IMG/VR virus record: IMGVR_UViG_3300047462_000308
Location: 1 to 37,670 of that record
Source of the DNA: a virus
Reading direction: 5' to 3' (one strand)
Length of the DNA stretch: 37,670 bases
Shown here one piece after another: positions 16,801 to 24,160 of this stretch (positions are counted from its first letter, which is position 1; each line of letters starts with the position of its first letter). Made by a program: the position numbers and the translations under genes. Below the pieces are notes generated by a model. The model saw nothing but the letters and a program-made list of their open reading frames with translations. It was not told the origin of the DNA and did not search any database.

Positions 16801-18260
16801 GACGGGCCGTTCGCAATCGTGACGGTGACCTCCTGCGCAGAGGGCGAAATGACTAGTGAGGGTGCTGATGACTCCGTCTCCCCTGTGCTCGTGAGGTAGG
16901 TGTAGACGTAATAGTAGTTGCCGGTCAGATTGTCCGAGCTTCCTGTGGTTGCCAAAGTCGGTGGCTTGGGCGGGAGGGGAATGCTGTTGGTCGTCTCGTT
17001 CTCGAAGGAGACGGCGAAATATGAGCCGTTTAGGGCGTCGGGGGAGATGCTTATCTGCTGCACCTCGTTCGATCCCTTTCGAGCCTGTTGTAGGCGGATG
17101 ATATTTAGGGACGGAGGCACGACGTTGACTGACAACACATTCTGCTGCTGTTGCTGGCCCCAACTCGCGATCTGATTCAGAGTAAACGTCGGTTGGACCG
17201 TACCCGCTACCGCACTCGTCAGGTAGAACGGAATGCCTAAGGTGCCGACCAGCAAAAGTGTGTTTCCGTCTTGGGGTGCCGGTGCGTTTGGCGTCAGACC
17301 TTTCTGGACCTCCGTCACGATCAAAGTCGGCGGGCTGCCAGCCGGGATGGTGATTGGGTAGACGTAGGATTGCAGCCCAGTCTTGATGAGCTTCTGCTGT
17401 TGTGCGCCAAGCATATTGGCGAACTGCACCAGCCAGGGCGAGACGGCCGTCCCGTTGCCGCTGACAACCACGTTGCCGGGGCCGAATGGTTCCAAGGATT
17501 GCAAGATCGCTTGCAACTGTGTGGCCGTGGCATTCCACGGGATCCCTGTGGTGTTGCTTGTCGGCTGCGGTGCACCTAGCAAGTTGTCAAGCAGGCTGTC
17601 CGTGTAAAGCGTGGTCGAGTTGTCCCAGATCGTGGTGACAAGCCGCTCCGAGCCCTTCGCGCCAGCGGCAGGTGAACGATAGATGCGGCGACCGATGCAG
17701 CCCGTGTTGGCCGGGGCAGGCGGGATCGTCAACACAACGGTCTGATTCGTGGCCGAGATCACTCCCTCGATCGGGACGGGTGCTGTCTCGCCCACCTCTC
17801 CCAGCGGATTCAGGTTGAGCCAGGTGTAGGTATAACGGTAGGTCCCATTGAGGACGCCAGCGTGGCCGCTTGGGGTTGCGGCAATTGCTACGGCCGGATC
17901 GGGCAAGAAAGGTGTGGTCGCGCCTCCCCACGAGATTTGGTAACTGCCACCGGTCGGGTTGCCAACGAGATATAGGGCCTGAATCTCGTTGGTGCCCGGC
18001 CCCTGTGGATTGTCCGCCGGGTTGGACGCGGTAGGGACGCTGACGGTGATCTCCTGGAATTCTGGCTCGGCACTGTTCTGCCAGAGGGTGAGCATTTGGC
18101 TCACAGCATCTCCGGCCGTCCCATTGCTAAGGACAGAGAGGGTCTTCCCGTTGAGGGTGAGATTCCAGGTGGGTGCTAATGCTGTGACGGGCGGGGAGAT
18201 TGCCCACACCGTGGATTTTGAGGCGGCGTTGCCGAGCCATCTCTTTGTTTGCGAGCCCAT
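10866..18260 (-). CDS. giant modular tail fibre/tip protein with FN3-like repeats
   Basis: This is a 2464-residue protein. The N-terminus (MGSQTKRWLGNAASK) is a type I associate with planctomycete phage-like proteins. The body has ten FN3-like modules, each with a GTYYYKVTA..NANGET strand pair and later a GYKVYRGTSSGSEN hairpin. Between them are about eight modules of the type GTFTLT...YNASAATVQAAL...GNVTVSG. The last 400 residues lack these modules and are Gly/Ser/Thr-rich with short strands (GGSGYISLDTGTCQIAMNIA), compatible with a beta-helix tip. Several middle modules are close at DNA level (about 13.8-15.3 kb), so copy number can probably change by recombination. Position suggests a receptor-binding or tip fibre. 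Confidence 0.8.
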   Translation of the reverse strand: MGSQTKRWLGNAASKSTVWAISPPVTALAPTWNLTLNGKTLSVLSNGTAGDAVSQMLTLWQNSAEPEFQEITVSVPTASNPADNPQGPGTNEIQALYLVGNPTGGSYQISWGGATTPFLPDPAVAIAATPSGHAGVLNGTYRYTYTWLNLNPLGEVGETAPVPIEGVISATNQTVVLTIPPAPANTGCIGRRIYRSPAAGAKGSERLVTTIWDNSTTLYTDSLLDNLLGAPQPTSNTTGIPWNATATQLQAILQSLEPFGPGNVVVSGNGTAVSPWLVQFANMLGAQQQKLIKTGLQSYVYPITIPAGSPPTLIVTEVQKGLTPNAPAPQDGNTLLLVGTLGIPFYLTSAVAGTVQPTFTLNQIASWGQQQQQNVLSVNVVPPSLNIIRLQQARKGSNEVQQISISPDALNGSYFAVSFENETTNSIPLPPKPPTLATTGSSDNLTGNYYYVYTYLTSTGETESSAPSLVISPSAQEVTVTIANGPSVVTGKRIYRTKAGGAITGPYFLVTTVADNTTTSYTDNNTDASIATNPQPPTTNGVLQGELEALTAVGVGNVQVSGANFVATSGMAMQTTFPASPPVIPTAAITSKPGLLAVASANGGTLSTGTYYYVATSIDAQGETLPGSEVVVFVEGPTGRVTFSWSAVTGALGYRIYRGIAPSQENVLVGVTSGTTFTDYGTSPTPISYFVEFINSLGNAPQALLQGNFTGVTVLPTVTIVESQSGFPVQNEIQAVGWVQKYGISQPGNSSTYTISLPDLNVTTGPIPWSASAAGVLNALQAVLPLQHYFDITATGVKLNNAGSIVALTYTGGLALREMSLAVVNVAGMTPAPGDTLTAYNVRAAQGSPVGRNEIVVVTQNDNPSSGTFSLTGTLSTGNTISATGVAYNASAATLQAAFPAGTVNVSGNAGGPYTIEAVGEAAAQKVVWGATSSLSVGSPPSGSPPGSNGAGVDPPIVTLLPASLGGILATDTYYYKVTAVNANGETTGNEVSCAVTGPTGSVALSWNSVPTATSYSVYRGTSSGGENLKIVNVTTTSYTDYGGLHTSASPPSSNTAGLTPPTMTASLSYQYGSVIGTGTFYYKATAYTTTGETNAGSEVSVTVPSPGNYSVFITVNTVAGASGYKIYRGTSSGSENVLVANIPSSAGSGSSYGFTDSGPVNTSQSPPVSGGPGAPFIDAVVANLGSPQIGVLAPGTYYYKTTNTLSGVESGPGNEVAVTITAYGQSVQLLGNADGSTITTNFYRGTSSGGENVLIGSVTPSQADNISTPGEPADWNAYFYDYGGLHTSASPPSSNTTSIAVPTQTGPNVVSSGGALATGTYYYKVTATTSAGETTGSNEESLSITAPQVPQIIWTTDTGATGYKIYRGTSAGSENVLVATITSGTVTSFDDSGPIDTSASPPGGNTAIISAPVLVSATPATSGGVLASNTYYYEVTAYTNAGETVASNEVSATTSGSTGDVTLVWDAVTGADGYKVYRGTSSGSENNRLATVGSGVTSFVDIGNAFATFSITALITGLTPLNDTQQLAVANAGSGTFTLTLENQTTGPLAWNISAGALQTALAGLVGSGNVVVTSAVSNGLATYTISFVGQLATIGQGILSANGIGFVFPPTVNNSFLQAPIGLTPIESIGGSLPAGIYYYVVTAFGPNGETTPSNECNAQSFGPSEANRSIDLYWAAVSGATGYKVYRGIASGLENQLIGVVAVPGFLDDGTSTPQNTLQGGSTYLVNYQGTPDYITLSFGASTTPQLIYNASAGTVQSALAALSSVGTSNVTVTGSLPWSVAFSQATCTTGTLSGEVVSQGGQASGTTPNVYTVLTQNSDAGTFSLSYGRTVVLPYDATAAQVQAALAPTNVGGSVTVVGGFAGGVGSWQITITPTAQTQGFTLTGDGSDLIGISSTAPVYPQVFSLATGPNFYDAPANWSGHTLPALYLLPPTINIVAPTATNASLIAGTHGSLISGATYYYNITALNANGESEASQTAAGVPFAGAKIYFNGTPTGGAYTLSYGGLTTGSISYNANAATIQANLQSLLSIGPGGCTVIGAGTQSSPFWFELAGALAGKSPTALAVTPVGLQGATISIYNTDMRSLAVSWNYVYGATGYRVYRVMGGGTDTSAGASGPEYMVTTITNPDQTLFIDDGTYTTTAEPLPGGSFQVGTADGDNLIFTNSDVSCLYGIASDPSSGYSIHGGYRGLNYGQVASLTADSTFTGFIGLFPQNTNGYAEYRPLNLTIQGPPGGIFSISIGTGTSGGSGYISLDTGTCQIAMNIAKLAVPAATEVALSWIGNNANSEIDLAYGIVGIASLPGQTAALGTVRQGYTTNQNTDTTLYIGAGAAVSLLVLNGGEAFASSTITTIKGSAGTILQDGGGAVVITLVNCTYTSKSTGEIDSLTVSSGGVFDRSSDTRALQIGQVTLYSGASFLDPNGTVTTAGQPYIQLNTVQCGDDDVTLKLGKNLVIQSTQLG

Positions 18261-18305
18261 GTCGATACCTGAGAGAATTGTTTCTCCCTAGGTTTGGGCG
18301 GCCGG

Positions 18306-19085
18306 CTACTGGTTCGTCGGCCACAGAGTCGGATCAGCATCCAGAGGCGTCGGGCTGACGAAGTGATACTCCCAGGATCGGGAATACAGCTTGTACGCTC
18401 TGTCCTTCCCCCTGCCGATTGCATGCGGCGTGACCTTGCCGAGCTTCGTGTACTGCCCCTGGTAGATGGGGCGGGGCCACAGAGGCGACGGCACAGTAGG
18501 CTTGTAGAGATAACCTACTACCTCTCCTCGCTGCACGGCACGCATGGGTGTGAACTGTTTGAGTGTCTGCGGGACTGGCAGCCCCGTCTGAGGAACAAGC
18601 ACATCGGTAGCCGAGCCGCCGTCCCCCTCGAATTCCAACGACTCCGTAAACGACCAGAGGAAACTTGCCGCACCAGTCACGGGCACTTCGGCCTCCAGGG
18701 TGATGGCGTAATCCAGAATCGCAGCGTACTGAGCCTTCCCCAAATCGGGAAACTCTGGCCCCCTGACGACCCGCACGCCACCGAGGGTCTTGCCATCGAA
18801 GACAGACAGGGGGCTGGTCGAGCCAGCATTCAGCGTCATCAGGAAGTTGCCACCGCTGACGTATGCCTGCCGCAGAGCGTTGATTTGGCTGGTGAAGTAG
18901 ACTTGCGGTTCCGACCCGGTCGGGGCACTGCTGGCCAGGAGCCGCCCTTCAAGCTCGATGCGGATGAGCTGGGCGATTGGGTACTCCGCCTCGTTCTTGA
19001 GCATCTCAATATGGAAGGCAGCCTTCACCTCTCCGGGCAGATGGGTGTAACCGTTGTAGGAGTAGAAGGTGCCAGGTGTGGCCAT
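18306..19085 (-). CDS. tail protein, Dit-like position
   Basis: This is a 259-residue protein lying directly downstream of the tape measure gene (gap 9 bp), where siphophages carry the distal tail (Dit) protein. It is beta-rich with a central stretch of strands (EPQVYFTSQINALRQAYVSG; FLMTLNAG) and no membrane segment. The sequence gives no firm family match, so the Dit call rests on order. An imperfect Shine-Dalgarno precedes the ATG. Confidence 0.6.
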   Translation of the reverse strand: MATPGTFYSYNGYTHLPGEVKAAFHIEMLKNEAEYPIAQLIRIELEGRLLASSAPTGSEPQVYFTSQINALRQAYVSGGNFLMTLNAGSTSPLSVFDGKTLGGVRVVRGPEFPDLGKAQYAAILDYAITLEAEVPVTGAASFLWSFTESLEFEGDGGSATDVLVPQTGLPVPQTLKQFTPMRAVQRGEVVGYLYKPTVPSPLWPRPIYQGQYTKLGKVTPHAIGRGKDRAYKLYSRSWEYHFVSPTPLDADPTLWPTNQ

Positions 19086-19094
19086 ACTCTATCT

Positions 19095-21572
19095 TCAGCC
19101 GCCGGCATTGACGCGGTGTTGAGTGTTCACCTGCCGCATTGCATTCTCAAGCATCTTGCGGACGGCCTTGAGGATTCGAGCCTCTAGCCCATCGAATTTC
19201 TTCTCCAACTCGACACCGGTCTGTTCGGCGAGTTGTATATCATCCCGCACATCGACAGCCCCGTTCACCTCGTAGCTGCCCTCGACAACGAAACGGTGCA
19301 CAACCACTTGTGGTGCTCCGCCCGCGGGAGCAGCCCCGGTAGGTGCCGGTGGTGAGAACGAAGGAGGGACCACAGTGGGAGGAGCACCCGGCGGCACAAC
19401 AGCTCCGGCCGCGGCGGCCGGAGCAGGAGCGGTCTCGGCCACCCGCCTTTGTGCCTCCTCAGCCTCTTGCTGTGCCTGGCGTCGTTGGGTGTTCCGCTCG
19501 TCGCGACGAGCACTCTTCGTCCCAGCTTCGGTCTGGGCTGCCGCTTCCTTCTGCCTCTCGACGTTGCCGATGAGTCCCTGTTGGTCATATTGACCGAGAT
19601 ATTGGCGAGCACGGCGTCTGGCGTCTTGCTTAGCCAGTTCGCTACTGCGTTCGTCGCCCACCTGCCGCAGAATGTCCCTGTCCTCCTTGCTGAGCTGTTC
19701 TCCTCTCTCGGCACGTTGACGAGCCTGGACAGCGTGAGCGATCGCCTGAGGCGACATTTCGCCGATGCGTTCCTCGACGCCCTGGCTCGCCTCGATGCGT
19801 TGGTTGAGCTTCTCCTTGGCAGCGTTCGCCTCCTCTTGGGCGTAATGGTATCGCTCCTTCGCCAGATCGAGCTGCTGTTTGGCGACCTCCAGCCCCTCCT
19901 TCTCCCGCTCCAGGATTTCGCCCTGCAGTTCGTCGATCTTCCGCTGGATTGCTAAGGCAGCCTCATAGCGATTGCCCTTATCATCGGCACCAATCGGAAT
20001 CCGGCCGCCCTCGAAGGGCGTCCCGGTTCGTGTCTCCAGCCTCTGTCGCTCTTCGCCGTATCTCGTCTGCTGCTCTTGGAGCTGCTGCCGTGCAAATTCC
20101 AGCCGCTGCTCATTCGCACGCTTCTCAGATTCGAGTGCCCTGGCAGACTGAGCCTGTTGTTGCTCTGTCTCGGACAAGAAACGGCCATTCGGTGCGGTTC
20201 TGATGCGGGTGACGGGAGCCGTATTGCGCCGCTCGATGTCGCGGAAGGCACTGCTCCTCTCGAACCCGACTTCCAATTGCCGGTTGCTGAATTCGAGGAG
20301 GGACCGCTCGTCCGCCTGGCGGCGCTGGTCGATTTGCTTCTGTGTCTTCTCCGCCAGGATTTCGGTGTTGTTCCGTGTCGCGACCGCTCCCCGGAAGGCC
20401 CCCCACCCAGCCGACAGGCGACCGAAGAAACCTCTATCCTCTTCCCCAGGCTTCTTGAATCCGGCGGACACGTCCCAAGGCTGGAAGCGGGTCTCTCGCT
20501 GGTATTGCAGCTTCTCTGGCTCGGACATAGTAGCCACGCGAGCCGCAATCGCCAATTTCGTGGCGTTGTAGAGGGCACTTTCGAGGCCGCCAGCCAGCTT
20601 CTTGGTCAGACCCGTGGTGACTCGGCCGCCGTTGAAAGCCTGATCGGCAGCCAGAGCGAGAGCGGCAGCGGTACCCGCGATAATGATGCCAGCCGGGTGG
20701 CGCATCGCCGTGGTGACGGCACCCCTCGTGATAGCCGTGCCCGCCGTAGCCGCCGCACTCGTCGCCTCGGCCGCGGTTGCCCCCGTGGTCGCCACACCGC
20801 TGGCCGTCGTGGCGGCCTTGGCAGCTTCTGCCGCCTTCGTGGCCACGCGTGCCTCCCGGAGCCCGTTAACGACGCCCGATATGCTCCGGAAGGTGTCGAT
20901 GCCCCCACGGATCGAATCAATCGTCCCCTGCACCGCCAGCAGGTTATCGAGAATCTTCTTCGTGTCCGACTCGCCCGTCGAACCCAGCAGGACGAACCCG
21001 CGGACGAGCTTCAGCACCCCATCGGCACTCTTGTCGAGATCATCCCGCAGTCGCTCCTGTGCCAGCTTGGCCTTCTCGGTCCCCTCCCGCTGGGCAGCCT
21101 CCTGCTCCTTCAGGTACTTGTCGACGGCTTTGCTGTTATCCTTGCCCCGCTTCTCCTTCTCACGTTCGGCAAGCTTCTTGTCGCGTGCCTCCTCTGCCTC
21201 CGCTTGCTTCTTCCACTGGGCAATCTGGCGATCGGCTGCCTCTCGTTGCTTCTGGGCGTCCCGATCGGCCGCGTTGGTGTCCTTCTCCTCCCGCTTGGTC
21301 TTACTCTTGCGGCCATAGGTCTCGAAACTGTCCCAGAATTTCTTCTCCTTCTCTTGGGCGCGTTGGAGGTCGCGGAGCCGCTTCTCCTGAATCTGGGCAG
21401 TGTTATCGCGAGGGACCGCACCGGCAGAGGAGCCGGGTTGCATGGCCCGATTGATGCGACTCTGGACCTGTGCCGCCTGCCGGGCGAAATTGTCCAAAGC
21501 GCTTCTAGAACTTGCATCGGCTGCTACGCCGAGGCGGTAGACTATGCGGCGATCGTTAGATGCTGCGACCAT
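19095..21572 (-). CDS. tape measure protein
   Basis: This is an 825-residue protein. The N-terminus (RRIVYRLGVAADASSRSAL) is typical of tail tape measures. Long charged coiled-coil segments follow (about 65-180: QIQEKRLRDLQRAQEKEKKF and others), then an Ala/Thr-rich hydrophobic region (about 245-310: TASGVATTGATAAEATSAAA), then more Gln/Arg/Glu-rich coiled coil (about 400-700). A Pro/Ala linker and a short C-terminal domain end it. Tape measures set tail length and can insert into the host membrane through the hydrophobic part. At about 1.5 angstroms per residue it would give a tail of roughly 120 nm. It is preceded by the frameshifting chaperone genes, as expected. Confidence 0.88.
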   Translation of the reverse strand: MVAASNDRRIVYRLGVAADASSRSALDNFARQAAQVQSRINRAMQPGSSAGAVPRDNTAQIQEKRLRDLQRAQEKEKKFWDSFETYGRKSKTKREEKDTNAADRDAQKQREAADRQIAQWKKQAEAEEARDKKLAEREKEKRGKDNSKAVDKYLKEQEAAQREGTEKAKLAQERLRDDLDKSADGVLKLVRGFVLLGSTGESDTKKILDNLLAVQGTIDSIRGGIDTFRSISGVVNGLREARVATKAAEAAKAATTASGVATTGATAAEATSAAATAGTAITRGAVTTAMRHPAGIIIAGTAAALALAADQAFNGGRVTTGLTKKLAGGLESALYNATKLAIAARVATMSEPEKLQYQRETRFQPWDVSAGFKKPGEEDRGFFGRLSAGWGAFRGAVATRNNTEILAEKTQKQIDQRRQADERSLLEFSNRQLEVGFERSSAFRDIERRNTAPVTRIRTAPNGRFLSETEQQQAQSARALESEKRANEQRLEFARQQLQEQQTRYGEERQRLETRTGTPFEGGRIPIGADDKGNRYEAALAIQRKIDELQGEILEREKEGLEVAKQQLDLAKERYHYAQEEANAAKEKLNQRIEASQGVEERIGEMSPQAIAHAVQARQRAERGEQLSKEDRDILRQVGDERSSELAKQDARRRARQYLGQYDQQGLIGNVERQKEAAAQTEAGTKSARRDERNTQRRQAQQEAEEAQRRVAETAPAPAAAAGAVVPPGAPPTVVPPSFSPPAPTGAAPAGGAPQVVVHRFVVEGSYEVNGAVDVRDDIQLAEQTGVELEKKFDGLEARILKAVRKMLENAMRQVNTQHRVNAGG

Positions 21573-21590
21573 ACTTTAGGTTCGCATGCC

Positions 21591-22426
21591 TCAACTACGC
21601 GGCGCTGCCAGGAGAACAGCCTGAGTGAGCTGGTACTGCTCATACTGCCGCGTGACCTCCTCCACGACCGCCAGATTCTGGAGGAGGATCGGATCGGTGC
21701 GAGCCCGCTCCGAGAGACAAGCACCGCATGTGGCCTTCACCGCCTGTGCGAAACGGTAGGTCTGCCAGTTCTTCTCCGATAGCACGACCTCGGATTCGTG
21801 CTCCGGCCCCATTTTCGGGCAGTCTTTGCAGGGAGGGGGACCGCCGATGCGTGGCAGGGGTTTGCCATCGCGATCATCGAGCGTCTCGCCAGTCCCGTGC
21901 TGCTTGCTCCAATCCTTATCCCAATGCCAGTCCACCATGAACTTCTGGCATTGGGAGCAGGGGTTGTTCCGGGCTAACCCTGGATAATAGAGGAGAAGGG
22001 TTAGCCCGTTTCGGAGTTTCCCAAGTCGGCCACCTGCCTCGCGTCCTCTCCCTCAAGGGAGGCGACGTAACCATCGACATCTTCCTGGCTGGCCGTCTCG
22101 TCCAGATCGGTCGGACTGTAGCCAGCCACGATGTTCTCCAGCTTCGTGGAGAGGGCCGGTTGCAGCCGTCTCAGCGTCTCGTTGTCGATCGGCAACTCCT
22201 TCTCATCATGCTTGGCATCCCAGCTCACGAGCTGCTTGACCAGCATCTTGCGGATGAGACCGTTGAACTCGGCGGGCGATCGCTTGTTCGACTCGCGATA
22301 GAGTGCCTCCCGCTCGTCACGAAGGAGGGGGCGATACTCGAACTTCAGGGCGCCATGCAGGCCGGGGACGGCGGCGATCAGGCCCTTGCGGGTGTAGCCA
22401 TCTGGGATATAGGTCGGGTCGCTCAT
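21591..22426 (-). CDS. tail assembly chaperone G-T frameshift fusion (predicted)
   Basis: Translation starts at 22426 and shifts -1 at G GGA AAC (22022-22016). It yields 137 residues of the upstream frame, then 141 residues ending at 21591, for 278 in total. The new part begins LRNGLTLLLYYPG. It contains CSQC before the only ATG of the downstream frame (21938), plus CKDC and CGAC after it, so three CxxC motifs could bind zinc. That ATG has no Shine-Dalgarno (CAGAAGTTC precedes it), which argues against independent initiation. In many long-tailed phages a chaperone and its frameshifted form load the tape measure protein, and this pair lies directly upstream of the tape measure gene. Confidence 0.8.
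21971..22022 (-). promoter_or_regulatory. -1 programmed ribosomal frameshift signal
   Basis: On the minus strand the codons TTG GGA AAC contain GGGAAAC (22022-22016) in the X XXY YYZ frame. An 8-nt spacer TCCGAAAC (22015-22008) follows. Then comes a perfect 10-bp stem, GGGCTAACCC (22007-21998) with GGGTTAGCCC (21980-21971), around a 17-nt loop. The zero-frame TAA lies inside the stem. The -1 frame is open from here to the end of the downstream gene. All three parts of a classic signal are present at the usual distances. Confidence 0.88.
22001..22426 (-). CDS. tail assembly chaperone, short form (G-like)
   Basis: This is a 141-residue protein. It begins MSDPTYIPDGYTRKGLIAAV, a typical phage tail chaperone start, and has a helical acidic body (RDEREALYRESNKRSPAEFN; NETLRRLQPALSTKLENI). 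The C-terminus is acidic. GGAG lies 6 nt before the ATG, and the start overlaps the stop of the preceding gene as ATGA. It is the zero-frame product; the same start gives the fusion through the frameshift four codons before the stop. Location after the tail tube and before the tape measure supports the call. Confidence 0.75.
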   Translation of the reverse strand: MSDPTYIPDGYTRKGLIAAVPGLHGALKFEYRPLLRDEREALYRESNKRSPAEFNGLIRKMLVKQLVSWDAKHDEKELPIDNETLRRLQPALSTKLENIVAGYSPTDLDETASQEDVDGYVASLEGEDARQVADLGNSETG

Positions 22427-22695
22427 GATTGCTCCGGTGGTTGTCCATCATAGTTTTGAGCCGCAATTTCTGCCGCGTACTCCGCCGCGGGACTGCTGAT
22501 GCGCGGCAGGCTGGACTGGCGATTCGCGGGCCGGAGGACAAGCATGACGGTGGTTGTGTCCACCGCCTCCGTGACGCTGAAATCCCACTCCCAGCTCAGC
22601 CAGTCGTCCAGCAGAGACTTCACCTCCCGCAGATGCTGCTCCAATTGGAACTTCGCATCCCGCCGAGAGGTCGACGAGAACTGAATCTTGGGCAT
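22423..22695 (-). CDS. small tail-module hypothetical protein
   Basis: The start at 22695 (MPKIQFSSTS) gives 90 residues. It overlaps the stop of the tail tube gene as TAATG, which decides it over the longer frame to 23103. That longer frame would translate the tail tube gene out of frame. The protein has a beta-helix-beta look (FSVTEAVDTTTVMLVLRPAN) and no known family. Its place between tail tube and chaperones is common for small tail proteins. Confidence 0.65.
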   Translation of the reverse strand: MPKIQFSSTSRRDAKFQLEQHLREVKSLLDDWLSWEWDFSVTEAVDTTTVMLVLRPANRQSSLPRISSPAAEYAAEIAAQNYDGQPPEQS

Positions 22696-23593
22696 TACGA
22701 TGTCGACTCGACCACCAATTCCAAGGTGCTGCCCAGCTTGCGGACCACACCCTCCAACGGCAGCAAGATTTCCTTCTTCTTCCCTTGAATGACTGGCGTC
22801 TTTGCAGGAATGATGAGGCTCGCCATGTTGAACGCAAGCGTGTTGCTCCCATTCGTGAACACGACCGACGCCGCCACGCCAGGCGGATTCATCGCATTGT
22901 ACAGAGCCAGTTCCGTGCTCGTAAAAGGCAACATCGCCTTGAACGTCACATCCCGATCGAGAGCCGGGATGGCGGTGCGGACTTGGCTGTTGAAAAACCG
23001 CTCCTTGTCCACCATATTGTCGATCACCAGCTCCCACTCGTCGGCCAGAATATTGCCGGTACCGTTGAGCGTGATGCCGGCCGCCGAGGCGAAGAACTGC
23101 CAAGGCTGCTCCGTCGAGAGCGACAGGCTGGGGAAGCTACCCGCGGCCCCCTGGCTCTCGTCGACGCCCGCGATCTCGATCTCCGCCTCCACGTGTTCGC
23201 CCTTCCGGCCGCGGAAGGTGGCCTTGCTGACCACGCAGCCGTTGTAGGTGTAGACAGCGGTGGAGAGATCCTTCACGAGATAGAACGTGGGCAGCGTGTC
23301 CGTCAGCGTGTACTGGGTGCCAAAGGTGCCCGAGGTGCCAGTAGCACCCAGGATGTAGGGCAAGAAAGCCTGCATGAGGCTGGGAAGGGCTTCGTCTTGA
23401 AGGAGCCATCCACGGCGCGGGTGCCCGGCACCATGTTGTCGGCGATGCGGGAGCGGCTGCCGCGGATGCCTTCCGTCTCCAGGTTGGTACGGATGCACTG
23501 GATGTTCTCATCCGTGAACTCGAAGCGTGTCGTGACGGGCAGGGAGGCACCGATGCCCATCTGGCCCTTTGCACCGATTGCGGGGACGCCCAT
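22695..23593 (-). pseudogene. major tail tube protein gene with apparent 1-nt frameshift
   Basis: Two overlapping frames make one protein. The first (from 23593, MGVPAIGAKGQMGIG, GGAG 9 nt upstream) reads LETEGIRGSRSRIADNMVPG and then continues out of sense after FKTKPFP (to 23303). The second continues SLMQAFLPYILG, FYLVKDLSTAVYTYNGCVVS and ends at 22695. Adding one C at CCC (plus-strand GGG, 23382-23384) joins them perfectly into 299 residues. The sequence pattern fits phage tail tube proteins (ETEGIRG and a LLPYILG-like segment, a beta-barrel core). Either a real mutation or a homopolymer sequencing error is possible. There is no slippery heptamer at the join. A defective tube gene would block virion assembly. 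Confidence 0.8.
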
Positions 23594-23638
23594 TTAATCT
23601 CTCCCTATGGTTCTTCCTATGAGAGATTTGCTGAGTGG

Positions 23639-24160
23639 CTAGCCACCACGCGGGAGGCGGGTCACGAATTTCACCACGAGCTGGCTAATCTGATAGCCAG
23701 CCAGCCACGCTTCGAGACCCTCAGGCACATTGCCACCGAAGACCGGATTGATGACATCCGACTTGAAAAACTGCGTGTTCGGCGGCCCTTGCGGATTCGT
23801 GTACCTGTGCCGCCAGTAAGAATGAAGCTCCTCAGTCCAGAGGCAGAAGAGGTCGTCATTCGTCGGATTCGGCTGCTGGTTGTTGGCCATGACAACCTCG
23901 ATGCTCACCGGGAACATGATGTCGTCCCTGGCGTTCGTCCCCTCGTTCGGGTCCTCCTGCAAGCCGGCCGCGGGAGCGATCACGATTGCTGGGAAGGGGA
24001 TGGAGGGGGTCTTGCTCACGCCGAGCTGCCGCAACGTGGGGACCAGCATCACCAGCACGGCATTCGAGGCGATATTCGGCAGTTTGTCTGCCGTGATGAG
24101 AGCCTGAATCTCCGTCTGCACGTCGGTCAACAGGTTATAGAAGATGCTCCGGTACGGCAT
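23639..24160 (-). CDS. tail terminator/completion-like protein
   Basis: The ATG at 24160 (MPYRSIFYNLL) overlaps the stop of the preceding gene as TGATG; a TTG 12 bp upstream would be the alternative. The 173 residues begin with a helix (LLTDVQTEIQALITA) followed by strands (FPAIVIAPAAG; FPVSIEVVMAN), as in tail terminator proteins of siphophages. Position before the tail tube gene fits. Sequence identity to any family is not certain. Confidence 0.6.
   Translation of the reverse strand: MPYRSIFYNLLTDVQTEIQALITADKLPNIASNAVLVMLVPTLRQLGVSKTPSIPFPAIVIAPAAGLQEDPNEGTNARDDIMFPVSIEVVMANNQQPNPTNDDLFCLWTEELHSYWRHRYTNPQGPPNTQFFKSDVINPVFGGNVPEGLEAWLAGYQISQLVVKFVTRLPRGG

Noticed and set aside
16687-17538. 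283-residue minus-strand open frame within the giant gene
   Set aside because: Other-frame reading of the giant fibre gene; His/Arg-rich and without domain pattern.
20076-21782. 568-residue plus-strand open frame
   Set aside because: Antisense shadow of the tape measure gene; GC-rich repetitive coding sequence leaves the complement open.
21971-22007. Stem-loop as a transcription terminator
   Set aside because: No T-tract follows on the minus strand, it lies inside an operon, and its distance from the slippery heptamer fits a frameshift stimulator.
22423-23103. 226-residue long form of the 90-residue tail-module protein
   Set aside because: The extra N-terminus is an out-of-frame reading of the tail tube gene; the TAATG overlap supports the short start.
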